Of a DNA stretch of 64,000 nucleotides, positions 12,060 to 23,400 are shown one piece after another; the first letter of the stretch is position 1, and every line of letters starts with the position of its first letter. Origin of the DNA: Clytia hemisphaerica (taxonomy: Eukaryota > Cnidaria > Hydrozoa > Leptothecata > Clytiidae); the NCBI GenBank assembly GCA_902728285.1, contig CACVBU010000486.1:314530-378529 (forward strand). Direction: 5' to 3'. Under the pieces are notes generated by a model. The model did no database searches, had not been told where the DNA came from, and saw nothing but the letters and a program-made list of their open reading frames with translations. The translations under genes and the position numbers were made by a program.

Positions 12060-12270
12060 TATTGTAAGCGGCTGTAGCTCGAAGATAGCAATAGGTTGTG
12101 GGTTTGGACCCTATTCTAAAGATCCCAAAATGGTAGTTGATGCCTTGCTGCTCGATGCTTAGTAACTATAGAGAGGGGTCAAGGAAACTCCTTCCTTCAG
12201 GTAGACATCTAAGGAAGAGGAAGCCTATGGGTCGCCTTCGACTTTTTCGGTTGCAAACTTACTTACATTT
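12060..12270 (+). repeat. possible tRNA-derived SINE fragment
   Basis: CTGTAGCTCGAAGATAG resembles a tRNA A box and GGGTTTGGACCC, about 30 bp further on, a T-arm/B box. The anticodon arm is missing, so it is not a tRNA gene. A non-tRNA body of roughly 150 bp follows. There is no second copy in the window to define its ends. Confidence 0.3.
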
Positions 12271-12283
12271 TAATTAACACTGT

Positions 12284-12972
12284 TAGTCGGTCAGATAGGT
12301 GAAATTTTCGTCTCCGGAATGGGAGCAATCCTAAGGTGGTTTTTTGGTATCCTTAGACATCCTAGTTATGGAAAAAGTTGGTCGACCAGATCAAATCGGT
12401 AGCTTAATATAATTTTTAGGCCCAAATGTGTGGCTCGGTGGTGTGAAATTGCAGCAAAAAAATCGCTATTTTGGGGGGTCTGGCTAGCTTGATTCTGCTA
12501 TAACTTTTGATCTAATAGTGTTTTGTGCTTGAAATTTGGAGGGGTTTTTCGTCATTATATGTTAAATTCGATGGCAAAAATTTTTTTTCAAAAATTTGAT
12601 GTGGGGACCTACAACTGGCCCTTCGAGGCCAGCAAAGACCTAAAAATGAAATTTTCGTACATGAGCTATATTTTTGAGCGTATATCATGATGAACTGGCT
12701 GAAATATCTGGAAAATGCTTTGAAATAGTTCACAAAAGTTCACTAACATGAAATATATTTAAAAAAATTATATACTGGTCCTAATTAGTTAAAGGTAAGA
12801 AAAGATAGAACTCAAAATTCTCAAAAAATCACTTTTTTAGCATTTTCTATACAAAAAATGTCATATCTTTTCATTGAATGATCAAAATCACTTGAAGTGT
12901 TAAAGAATGTTTTCTTTACTAAACCCAAACTAGAATAAAGGGGTAGGGTCCCAAGACTGGCTCTCAAACGCC
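12284..12972. repeat. left terminal inverted repeat of the Academ-like transposon
   Basis: It is the inverted copy of 18989-19685. The outermost ~20 bp are less similar because of a ~13-bp indel, and the match is close from about 12306 to 12972. A small ORF appears at the mirrored position in both arms, but it is only arm sequence and not called as a gene. Confidence 0.85.
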
Positions 12973-13120
12973 GTCTGAGGCCAAAAATGGTATGTTTATT
13001 CCTGGTCCGATTTTCAAGTTTTCAGAGATATTTTGAATAGTCTCAAAAGCAAAGTATAGTTTATAATAGACAAGTAGATAAAATAAATATAGAAAATCAC
13101 TTAAATAATAAAAAAGTTCA

Positions 13121-16100
13121 TTAAATGAAGACTTCATCATAATCTTCATCTTCATTTGATTCTTCTTCACTTTCAAAATCATTTTCCTCGTCGCTAACTT
13201 CCTCATCAAAACCATCCCCCTCATCAAAATCGTCGTTGTTTAACTCAAAAACCACGAAGTTATCACAATTTTGCTTCGTACAAGCATCTGTGCATTTTAA
13301 AGAATTGTCTACACAAGGACATGAACCAGCCACACATCTTTTTTTTTTGTACAAGTACAAAACATCATTTCAAGCACCTCGTCAGGTGCAGGTTTGACAT
13401 GGTTCCACGAAATGATGAAATCTCCTTCATTTTCATCCCAACCCAATCCAATAGGAGATGGAATTTCTGGATGACTCTCCAATGATTGCCTCCATATGTA
13501 AACCTGGTATGAGGCTCTCATACTGTGTTGCCTGAGACTGTCAGCACACGGAGGTATTGACTTCGGGTCCAGATGACCATGTTTGGCTGCATACATCTTG
13601 TAACGCACAATGTTCGTGTCGTCTTCTTTATGACCATATAGGTCACACACGAATTTCTGGATTTGCTCGAACTGCTCCTCCGTCAATTCGGGTGACACTC
13701 CAAAGTTGGCGAAAAGGTTGATGTAATCTTGGTCTTTCATCATTGTTTTCACTGGCTGGACTTTTCCTTTCCCAGCAAATGAGCTGATCGTGTCACAGCC
13801 AGTAAACCCATGTAATCCAAGGAGTGCTTTCGATGCGTTGACGGTATCTTTGACTCCATACTTGGTTTCCAGTGACTCTACGATTCCATCCAGACTGATG
13901 ATTCTTGCTTTGTTCTTTACGCCGGTTTTCATAAAAAGCGTGCAGTTGATTTTATTGGCGAGCCCAAGAGCAATTAGCAGGACATCGGTGTCTGGGGTAT
14001 GAATTACAATTTTGTCAAAGGTTTGGGATATGTGCTTGGCGTGAAAGATCAAACGAGTGTCTGCTTCCTCGTGGTTACAGAACAATTCTGATACGTTTGT
14101 ATCATTCTGAATGTTGATACAGGTTTGATCAAAGCCAACATTCACATTAGTCGTCCCAATACATGTATGGTTGGCTTTCCATCTTTCAGCGAGGTATCGA
14201 ATCAGTGCCATCTTGTTTTTGCCATTCGACAAAAGAGACGTGAATTGCTTGATCTTCTGAGAGCCAATGATTTTCTTGATCTCCAGTTTTCCACTTTCTC
14301 GGTTCTCTCTCTCTTTCTGCATTTTTGATCGATTTGTCACGATAAACGTCAAAAACGATGTCCACTCGTGATGCATTTCCAGAGGAAGATATGGCCGATG
14401 CTAGGAGATGATCTGCATAACTTTGATAAGTGTGTCCTGTTGGTTTTACTTTTCGTACCAATGCCATACCGTCGATGATCGCAGCAAATGGTTTGTCAAC
14501 TTTCTGCTGAGGGGCAACATCTTTTTCCAAATGATGCATCAATGAAGATTTCGTTGTCTTGTTTAGTGATCCATTGGATTCAGCCAAAGACCATGGAACG
14601 GGACCAAGCGGAAAACGAAATACTTCTTTGAGGTCGAGTTGGCGGAATTGTTGGATTAATGCAATCTTGCCAAAAATGTTGCTCTGGGTTGAGAACTGAG
14701 CTTCTTTACCATTTGGCATCTTTACTGTTTTCCTCAATAGTTTGGTGAAAGTACCCAAATTAAGCCTATTTAACGTTGCGAAGAAGTCAACTTCGTTACT
14801 TTGTAATCTTTCTTGTTGGAATTTCACCAAAGCGTTTTCACCAAGCATTTCAGCATCAAGAAGTTGATCTTTAACCTCTTCTGTGGGCGCAACACCAGAT
14901 GTCAAGCTCATCAAATCGCATTCTTCAAAAGGATTGATGAACATTGAATCAATTGTATCTTTGACGTTCTTTACATCCTTTTGATCCCGTCTGATTCGAG
15001 CAGGGCTAAGGTCTGGGTGTTTGGAATTCCTTGACATGGAAAGAAACTCCTGCATGTGCTTCCTAACTTCCGCTCTGTATGCTGCAGTGAGAACCCATCT
15101 TTGAACAGCTCCGTGGTTTGTACTGAAGCCTGAAAATAAATCAATAAAAGTCTGAAAATGGACAGTTTTTACTTTTCAGTAAACAAAGTTCTTTTAAAAA
15201 CTATTTTTTTTACAATCTGCTTTAGGCTACTAGCTTTCAGGCAATGTCTTCCAGTCATTGTTTAAAGTAGTTGGTTAAAATCAAACACATACCTGTTGTT
15301 CCACCGGGTGTCTTTGTGTCTTTGTTGATTGTAGTTTCGATGACTTTATCAGCTTCCATTCTTCCGAAAGGATTATCAGATGACAGTTGGACGGAGAAGT
15401 TACCACTTTGGAATTCGTCGTAAATATCAGGAAAATCTTCTTTGAGGTGTGTCAGTTCTTGGTAGTGAGCAGTTAGGTAACGCGAGTAATTTGGACGGTC
15501 GTATGCAAAGAACCAAGGTAAAGCCTGTCTAAGCGAAACAAGGTAGAGTGACCAATGACCACTTCGAGTTGCAAAGATTATGTTGAAGAGCAGCTCGCAC
15601 ATTTCAAGAAAGGTTAACCAAAACTTTGGAAGATCTCCTTTGTCAGACAAACTTTCTTTGAATGAAACGAGTTTGTTGGAATATTCTTCTTGCATTTCCG
15701 TTGAAGATACAACATCGGTGTAATTTTCGATGGTTTTGCTTCCAATGCTGTCATACAACGCTTTGACAGTTTTAGGATGTTCCTTCTTGAATTTTTCCAG
15801 TAACAAACGTGAAAATGCTTCATACAGTATCTTGTATGCTCTAACTGCCCTCTTGTAAGCCCGTGATCCCGAAAACATTGTATCAACTGAACCTTCGGCG
15901 ACAAGAACACTTTGGATGACTAAATCCTTCAGTCCAGCGTCTTTGAATCTGGTAGCCAACACAGCGAGGAAGGTCATAATGATGTGGAATGTGCCCATCA
16001 TAAGGAAGACGCTTTTAAACTTCTCTGGCTCCTTACACTTTATCTGATACGCTTTAGCATAGATCGCCTGATCGTAAACACAAACGATTGATTTGACATT

Positions 16101-18625
16101 GAGTTGATCTTTGATTCGTATAGCCCGCTCCAGCATGTGATAGATCGTCGACATTTCAGTGGCGGGGGCGTCCAAACAATCAAGATAACCAACTTGACTG
16201 GGTCTTATAGGTATATCTTGCCTTATCTTGATAAAGAAGCCTGTCCAGCTTGGCACGTGTTGCATGATTGGTTGGTGGATTCTTAAAGCTACCCATGTGT
16301 TATAGAGATGGACTTGATCGGCACAGAGGATATCAGCGAAAGAATCTTCTTTGGCAGCTGAGGTTGCCTTTGGCCCAACCCTTTTTCCAAGAATATAATC
16401 TTCGAGCAACGTCGGGGTGCTTTTAAAAGATCTAAAAGGGAAACAAGATATTTGCCTTATTCATTGCTGAAATAATATGCTTTAACATAAACGGTCAGAC
16501 TACGGAAATCCATCATCATAAACAGATCAAGAGCAATTCAGAAATCCATTATGTTCGTTTGCAAATCAATTACCTTCGCTTTGTATGTACAGGCTCCGTT
16601 GTGAAACTTCCTCCACGTCCATCGATTTCAATTGTTTTCTTCACGTCTGGCTGGATAATGATTGAATTAACTTTGTGTGTCGTCCCTTCCCCTAAAATAA
16701 ATAACATGACGGGTTTCTTTTGATATTTTAAAGAAATCCAAGATGTTAAAACGCCGAGGGTATTGATATTGTTATTTGAAATGATTTTGGAATTGTTGAA
16801 TAATTTAATTTCATACCAGATAGTGTTTCTTCGAGGCGATCAATGTTATCTTCAGCAAGCATGGCAAACGTTTCTTTTTCGGTGGTTTCCGGAAGTTGAA
16901 CCTTTTCTCCATCTGTTGAGTCAACTTTTTGGTAAGCCACCTCTGTCAGTAACGATTGAACCACATCATAGCTTATCCCGTGGCCCAATTTGTTCATTGT
17001 GCGTATTAGTTCCACATTGTTCGTCAAGTCTTTGATCTGACAAGCCAATAAACAACTTTTGGGTGTCAGTTTCTCTCCGTTGTGCACTAAAATTGATATA
17101 GTATAATTTGGTTTAAAGCAGAAACTAGATATTTTGTAAAATCATGAAATGAATTTAAATTTCTTAAACAGCAACATCCCTACAATGTTCAAGTATTTTA
17201 AAAGGTTCGACATACCTGCGTATACGAGATCTTGAGCAAACGAAAGTTTGAGTCGATTTACTCGATCTGATTGAGAATTGATGTTGCCAGAAAGTAAGAC
17301 TGATAAGAATGAATCCAAATGTTCTGGTATTTGAAAATCGATGGCATTCATATCCTCAGGAGAAGGTGGCCATGGCATTGTGTAGTCAATGTCTTTTATT
17401 TCCTTCCTCATAATACTGCCACTTTGACAAACAACCGCTTTTGGTTCCTGAGCTTGATCGATTTCTGCAAGTTTCAATTTGGCCTCATACAATTCTGACA
17501 CTATATCTTCTTTCTCCCACGAAGATGGGTAGAGGAAAATAGTTTTACCACGAGAGAGAAAAACGAAGTCGTTTGTTTTTCTTTCGATGGTTCGTCGAAT
17601 GTTTCGCTTCCCACTTTCTGATTTAACTAACGATTGTAGAAATTTTTTAATTCGATGTATCTCGGGTTCTGGTGTTCTGGTGTATATCATTCAGACAGTT
17701 GAGGAGATCGGTAAGGTCATCGTTATCTCCATCGTCAAAAACAGTATCGGTGTCACCACATGGTTCTTGTTGGTTCTCGTCGTTTTTGGTCGAATGCGGA
17801 CATAATCTCTGTAACACGTAAAGTGGTAGTGGGCTTCCTTTGCTATTAATTCATCGCTTGTGACAGCAAGAACATCAGAGTCGAATCTTTCCTGAGCCAA
17901 TGTCCTGATTTTATCATCTGCTCGTAATTGAACACAAGGCGTCAGAATCTCTCGTGTCTTACTGCTTAAAACGTATTTGTCTGCTTTGCAAAATATACAC
18001 TTTTTTGGAAGAATACTGCTTCCCGATTCAACAGAACTATGACGTGATGACCTTCTTCTCGGAGGCTCATTTTCAACATTTTCGTAATCGGTTTTCTCGT
18101 TGGTGAATAGTGGTTGGGTGCTCTGAAATATAATTTAGTATAACCATTAGTGAAAATCAATATATCACATCTCTTATACCCCTGTCTCATATCATTCAAA
18201 ATAAGTCAGTGGTGACTTGCGGATTCTCTTGGGTTAGTTAAACCAAGAACTCTGTGACAAACTGTCAGTTGTTAAAATATACTTACTTTTAAAATGTTAT
18301 CTAGAGTCTTCCAGTGGGTGTATGCATTTCTACACTTCAAATGATAGAATATATCAGGGTAATCATCATTTCCACCATCAGCACTACGTTGAATTTCTAA
18401 CTCCAATACATTTTCATCGTTTCGAATTCGAGCGGCTTCCAACAGTTTCTTCCATGATTCAGAAGAGGGTAATTTTGTCAAGTCTTCGCTAGAGTCCGTA
18501 ATGTGTATAAAGCAAGATTGACCTGCGTACTTGGATTTCTTCTTTGCAACTACCTTTTTCTTTTTGCCTTCTGGAACCCAATCTTCGTCATCATCCTTTT
18601 TCCTTTTCTTACTTGTTTTAACCAT
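13121..18625 (-). CDS. transposon gene: transposase with PIN/XPG-like nuclease and Cys8 motif, frameshifted
   Basis: Minus-strand exons are 18287-18625, 17216-18122, 16817-17086, 16574-16691, 15293-16431 and 13121-15129; all introns are GT-AG and joints keep frame. The start MVKTSKKRKKDDDED opens a basic, NLS-like N-terminus. Next comes a zinc-binding set (CIFC..TPC..HYHFTCYRDY). The middle exon carries the transposase-like region (SADQVHLYN-like ..CADQVHLYNTW, LMMGTFHIIM, FSGSRAYKRAVRAY). Exon six has EEADTRLIFHA, HTPDTDVLLIALG and GLHGFTGCDTISSFAGKGK. These look like the acidic and hairpin motifs of PIN/XPG-fold nucleases. It ends in an eight-cysteine stretch (CTCTKKRC..CPC..C..C..C) and an acidic tail. 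Reading frame breaks at 17783-17787, 17683-17687, 14303-14314 and 13339-13348, each at an A run or a dinucleotide repeat. It is therefore either decayed or mis-assembled. Boundaries of the domains are approximate. Confidence 0.72.
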
Positions 18626-18988
18626 TTTATCTATTTATTAAATTTCATTTCAATCTGAAATAATAAAAAGTATCTTTAATCGATTATAAATAAAACACGA
18701 AAAGCCAAGATTTTGTGGATCGATTATAATTGTCTAAAATTCAGCCAATCAAGAAAAACATAACCGTAATGTTGTTAGTCTGTCACTGCCACTAGTTATA
18801 AATATTGAGAGCATAATTTGATTGTAAAATATGAAAGTATTTCCCACACAAAACATGTTACAAAATCGACTGCACTGCATATAAAACGTGTTAATTACTG
18901 TGATATTATTGTGAAGAAAAAGAGATAATGGAGGATAATTATTATGATAAAAATGAAGTGATTTTCTCTAACCAGCAGCCCTATTCCG

Positions 18989-19685
18989 CCTTTGAGGGCC
19001 TGTCTTGGGACCCTACCCCTTTATTCTAGTTTGGGTTCAGTAAAGAAAACATTCTTTAACACTTCAAGTGATTTTGATCATTCAATGAAAAGATATGACA
19101 TTTTTTGTATAGAAAATGCTAAAAAAGTGATTTTTTGAGAATTTTGAGTTCTATCTTTTCTTACCTTTAACTAATTAGGACCAGTATATAATTTTTTTAA
19201 ATATATTTCATGTTAGTGAACTTTTGTGAACTATTTCAAAGCATTTTCAAGATATTTCGGCCTGTTCATCATGATATACGCTCAAAAATATAGATCACGT
19301 ATGAAAATTTCATTTTTAGGTCTTCACCGGCCTCAAAGGGCCAGTTGTAGGTCCCCACTACATATTTTTGAAAAAAAATTTTTGCCATTGAATTTAACAT
19401 ATAATGATGAAAAACTCCTCCAAATTTCAAGCACAAAACACTATTAGATCAAAAGTTATGGCAGAATCAAGCTAGCCAGACCCCCCAAAATAGCGATTTT
19501 TTTGCTGTAATTTCACACCACCGAGCCACACATTTGGGCCTAAAAATAATATTAAGCTACCGATTTGATCTGGTCGACCAACTTTTTCCATAACTAGGAT
19601 GTCTAAGGATACCAAAAAACCACCTTAGGATTACTCCCATTCCGGAGACGAAAAACCGAATTTTTAGGTCCTAGCTGACGGGCTA
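18989..19685. repeat. right terminal inverted repeat of the Academ-like transposon
   Basis: Mirror copy of 12284-12972. It ends GCTGACGGGCTA and is followed by TGT, which also precedes the left arm. Confidence 0.85.
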
Positions 19686-19688
19686 TGT

Positions 19689-20425
19689 AGTGATTTCGAG
19701 GTTTCATAGCAAAAGTCAAAAAACTTCAAAACTCGATGTTGTGTTTTTTAAAGATTTCGGAGTATTTTAGGACATTTTGTCTGAGGGCTGATAAATCTGG
19801 GCTTTTCTGGACGTTTATAACACTCGTTTCGACCACAGAGGGGTTTTAAAGATTTGATAGAAAATTCTTTATTGATTTCGATAGTGGATACCAGGGCCCG
19901 CGCCACCGGGGGGCCGGGGGGCCATGGCCCCTCCACTTTTTTGCAAAGTAAAATAAAAAATTTCTCTTCACCTAATTATTTTTTTCTTTTCTGTGCGCGT
20001 GCCAATAAAAACGTTAGAACCTTTCTAAGAGGGGACAGATGGACACTTAAATTAGTCTAATTATACTATTTTGTTTTTAAAACAAACAAACTTAACAGTT
20101 TTCTTTCAGAAAATCAGAACAAAAAGGAAGCTGTTTTAGCCAAATAAGACCGGTCAAAATCGAAAATTTTCCGGCCCGTCGGCGCAAACCATGGTTGCAG
20201 TCGGGGGAAAATTTCGTCACCCCCTCAAAATGTTCGTCACTTTCCCCCCAACATTGATAAGGTACATACTTTACCCCCCCCCTCCCTCTTCCAATGTTAC
20301 CGTTTTTTCCACCAAAAAGATTGATACGCTGGGATCTGGACTTGGTTCGTTGGGTCAAAGACTGTGAAAATATCCATTTGTGAAGTCAAGATTCTACATT
20401 AGAATTCTTAACATTTATTTTTTAG
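19689..20425. other. gap between transposon and ENGASE-like exons, no gene seen
   Basis: It contains a GC-rich block (19893-19933, G/C runs around GCCATGGCCCC) and a poly-pyrimidine tract near 20270-20290. I looked here for the missing catalytic exons of the ENGASE-like gene (an E-W or N-IEN coding stretch before a GT donor) and found none. Confidence 0.4.
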
Positions 20426-23400
20426 GTTTTGGGAGCTTTTGAGCGATGACCTTTATCCGCATTATATCAATCGGTTACCCATGGTGACAACATTCAATCG
20501 AGGCTATGGTCATTCTCTCTTCAAAAATGGAAAGGTAAAATCTTTAAGATTACAGTAAAGAATTGATACACAGAACAAACTATATAAGAACATAAGGCTT
20601 TGATGGCCAAAATATTAAGAACAAGCTAAGAACATTTTAAGGCTTAAAACTCAAAAAGTTAAGAACATCCGAACGTTTTAAAAATTTTGGATGTTCTTAT
20701 AAAAATACGTGTAAATATATTGAAAGAAGTATTTTGCCGTTTTTTTTTATCATTTGCCTAGACTGGAGTCGTTTATAATGCGTGCAATACAGTAGTGTAG
20801 ACGTGATATGATAATGCGGTATATTGATAATTTGTCGTCTAGCTTGCTAGACTACCATTTGCCCTAAGTTCTTGCTATAGAAGCCTATCATTTTTTATCA
20901 TCTTAAACGAAATATTAAAAATATTATTTTTATTAATAAATTTTTTAGAAAATTAGTAACCGACCAATATCCAATTTAAGTCTGACCGACATGCAGCCAA
21001 CGTTCCCAACCAACCGGTATCAAGTCATATCCGGATGTCCAATCATTACGGAACTTGCTTACAAAACGGACGATGCGTACAACGGAAATGGTTGTTTGTT
21101 TTTTTCCGGTACTTTTGAAGATGCAGAACAGACGAATGACGTCATGTTTAGGTAAGATATCCGAGTGTCTCCAAACAAGAAAATGTAATATGGTCAACTC
21201 TCGCGAATTCGCTAGTCTTGGGGCAAACCTTTTCCTCGTTTTAGAAAATGTAATCAGGGTTCAGACAGACCCTGGAAAACCTGGAAAACCTGGAAATATG
21301 ATAAATTTTCAGAAAAATCAGGGAAACTCAGGGAAACCCAGGGAAAATTTTTTTTTTCCCAGTCTGCTCAGGGAAACTCAGGGAATTTTATTTTTTGAAG
21401 AATGAATGGAAAAAACAGATTTAAAAGTTTTTTTAGTTTTAAAGTGTTTATTCATATGCAGTATTTGTAGCTTTAATTTTTACCTTAGGTTACCATTTGA
21501 TTTGTGTGCCTTTTGTTTAAAGATACATCTCTTTTGACTATGCTTATTTTTTATGGTTTGCTTGATACTCAGGGAAAAAATAGGGAAAAAATTGCTAAAA
21601 TGAGGAATTTCTCAGGGAAAAAACCTTTGAAAATTGATTAAAATTCAGGGAAACTCAGGGAATTTTATTTTCGAAGGTCTGCCTGAACCCTGGTAATACA
21701 CCCCTGTCTTAGAAACCCGGTGAGAATTGGTACAGGAATAGAATGAAGGATCTAAATATCAGCGTAGATGGTGGTGGAAAATGTCTTGATTTTAGTTGTC
21801 GGAGATTTCAAATTCGAAAATCCAAAAAGGATTTTGAAAATATAAGTGGACCAACCGGGTAAACGAAACCGATGTATTGAAATGAAGTTGAAATTAATTG
21901 AAGGTTTAAAATCTAAATCTACGCGACACTGACGTACACGTTTTTTTTTTTATTAGAACCTAGTTTATAAGAACATATAGGCTGAAATTCGTCGAAAAAT
22001 TAAGAACATCTTAAGAACATGTCCAGCCTCAGTTTGGAAAAAAATGACAAGAAACTACAATTTTTTCCTCTTTTTAAGCAGTTTTAACCAAATTTAGGGG
22101 TGGATCTTCAAAAGTCAAGAGTCAAATATTGTCCAAATTTTGTCAAATTTAAGTGCTCTTTATTTTGTATCATATTGTCGATTTAGAGTAGTCTGAAAAA
22201 TTAAGAACGCATTTAAGAACATTTTAGGCTGAAAATTGCTAAAAAAATAAGCACATCCAGGCTCAGCCAAATTTTAGGTGTTCTAATAAAAAAAAACGTG
22301 TATTGAAATTAAGTTGGAGTGTATTAAAGGGTTGGTCTAAAAAGCAGGGTAGCCAATTTGGGTAGCCAATTGGGCTAGGTTGTGGGGTACCTAAATATTT
22401 TACAGACCAGAATAGAAATACCGAAAATGAATGCATAGAACCACATTTTACTGACCAGGGAGCATGAATCTGATTGATACTTAAATTGATCATGTATGAT
22501 TCCAAAGATAAACAAAGATATAAATTACCACGTGTTAATGCACGAGGAGTAAGAAATAGAGCTTCATTATAATAGACCTATTTCAAAAGACCTTTTGTAC
22601 CTATTATAAGCTGCCATATTAAAAAATTTTAAAAGGAATTAATTGTTTGAAACATCTAAACATGATTTAAATTAAGTAATAGATTGAATAACAAAGGATT
22701 GTTAAGATATGACAAGATTAGAGATCATATGGCCCAAAGGCGATTCCAAAGCTATTATCATCGAATTACAGCTTCACGGAAATAACAATTAAAAACATAA
22801 ATAAAATCTAAATATAAAATATTAAAAACTGTTTTGTATATATTATTTATTCGGGTCTGTAAATTTTCAAACGAAGACAAGAAGGAAGACAAAATGGCGC
22901 CAGGTCTCTTGAGAAGTAACAAAGTTCAGTACCTTTGGAAAAAAGGCTATTGTGACTGAAGTTCGAAAGGAATCTTAAATTTTATTACATGGAATCATTA
23001 ACAAGATGTTGTAATAGTTATTTCCACATTAAACAGGTTTCAGATTTCAAAGGTTTAGGCAAAAAGAGGTACCCCATAACCTAGCCAAATTGGCTACCCC
23101 ATTGGCTACCCTGCTTTTTAGACCAACCCTGTATTAAAGGTTTAAAATTTAAGTACAGTTGTCATTTGTTTGCAGCTGTTTGGTTTAAGGCCTGTTTCCA
23201 TCGATCGCGCGAGCGTGCACGCTAGGCCGAAATTCTTAAAATAGATTTGGCCCTCACACTCGCGACATTTTTTTGTTTACTCAGCAGTTTTTCTCTTTTT
23301 GGATTGGTTGAAAAATTATCAATTGAGATGTGCGCTCCTGTGCGCTCAAAAAAGTTGAAAATTTTCAGCGTAGAAAAGAGCACAAAAGCGTACAAAAGCG

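Larger units (their letters stand above)
12284..19685 (-). mobile_element. large DNA transposon, Academ-like, with ~690-bp terminal inverted repeats
   Basis: The left arm (12284-12972) and right arm (18989-19685) are near-identical inverted copies. They share, for example, CGTCTCCGGAATGGGAG and GAAAAAGTTGGTCGACCAGA, and the match ends inward at GGGTCCCAAGAC. The outermost bases are TAGTCGGTCAGATAGG on the left and TAGCCCGTCAGCTAGG on the right arm's complement. TGT flanks both (12281-12283, 19686-19688), a candidate 3-bp target duplication. The interior holds one minus-strand spliced gene (13121-18625). Long TIRs, a transposase-like part, a PIN/XPG-type nuclease-like part, an eight-cysteine motif and a short duplication fit what is described for Academ. 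The superfamily call is inference. The element lies 740 bp upstream of the first visible ENGASE-like exon. Confidence 0.72.

Noticed and set aside
12060..12120. tRNA gene
   Set aside because: A-box and B-box-like text is present but the anticodon arm and acceptor stem are not, so at best a SINE fragment.
12512..12733. 73-aa ORF repeated as a mirrored ORF at 19226-19447
   Set aside because: Both lie within the two inverted arms of the large transposon. The similarity only reflects arm identity, with no sign of coding selection.
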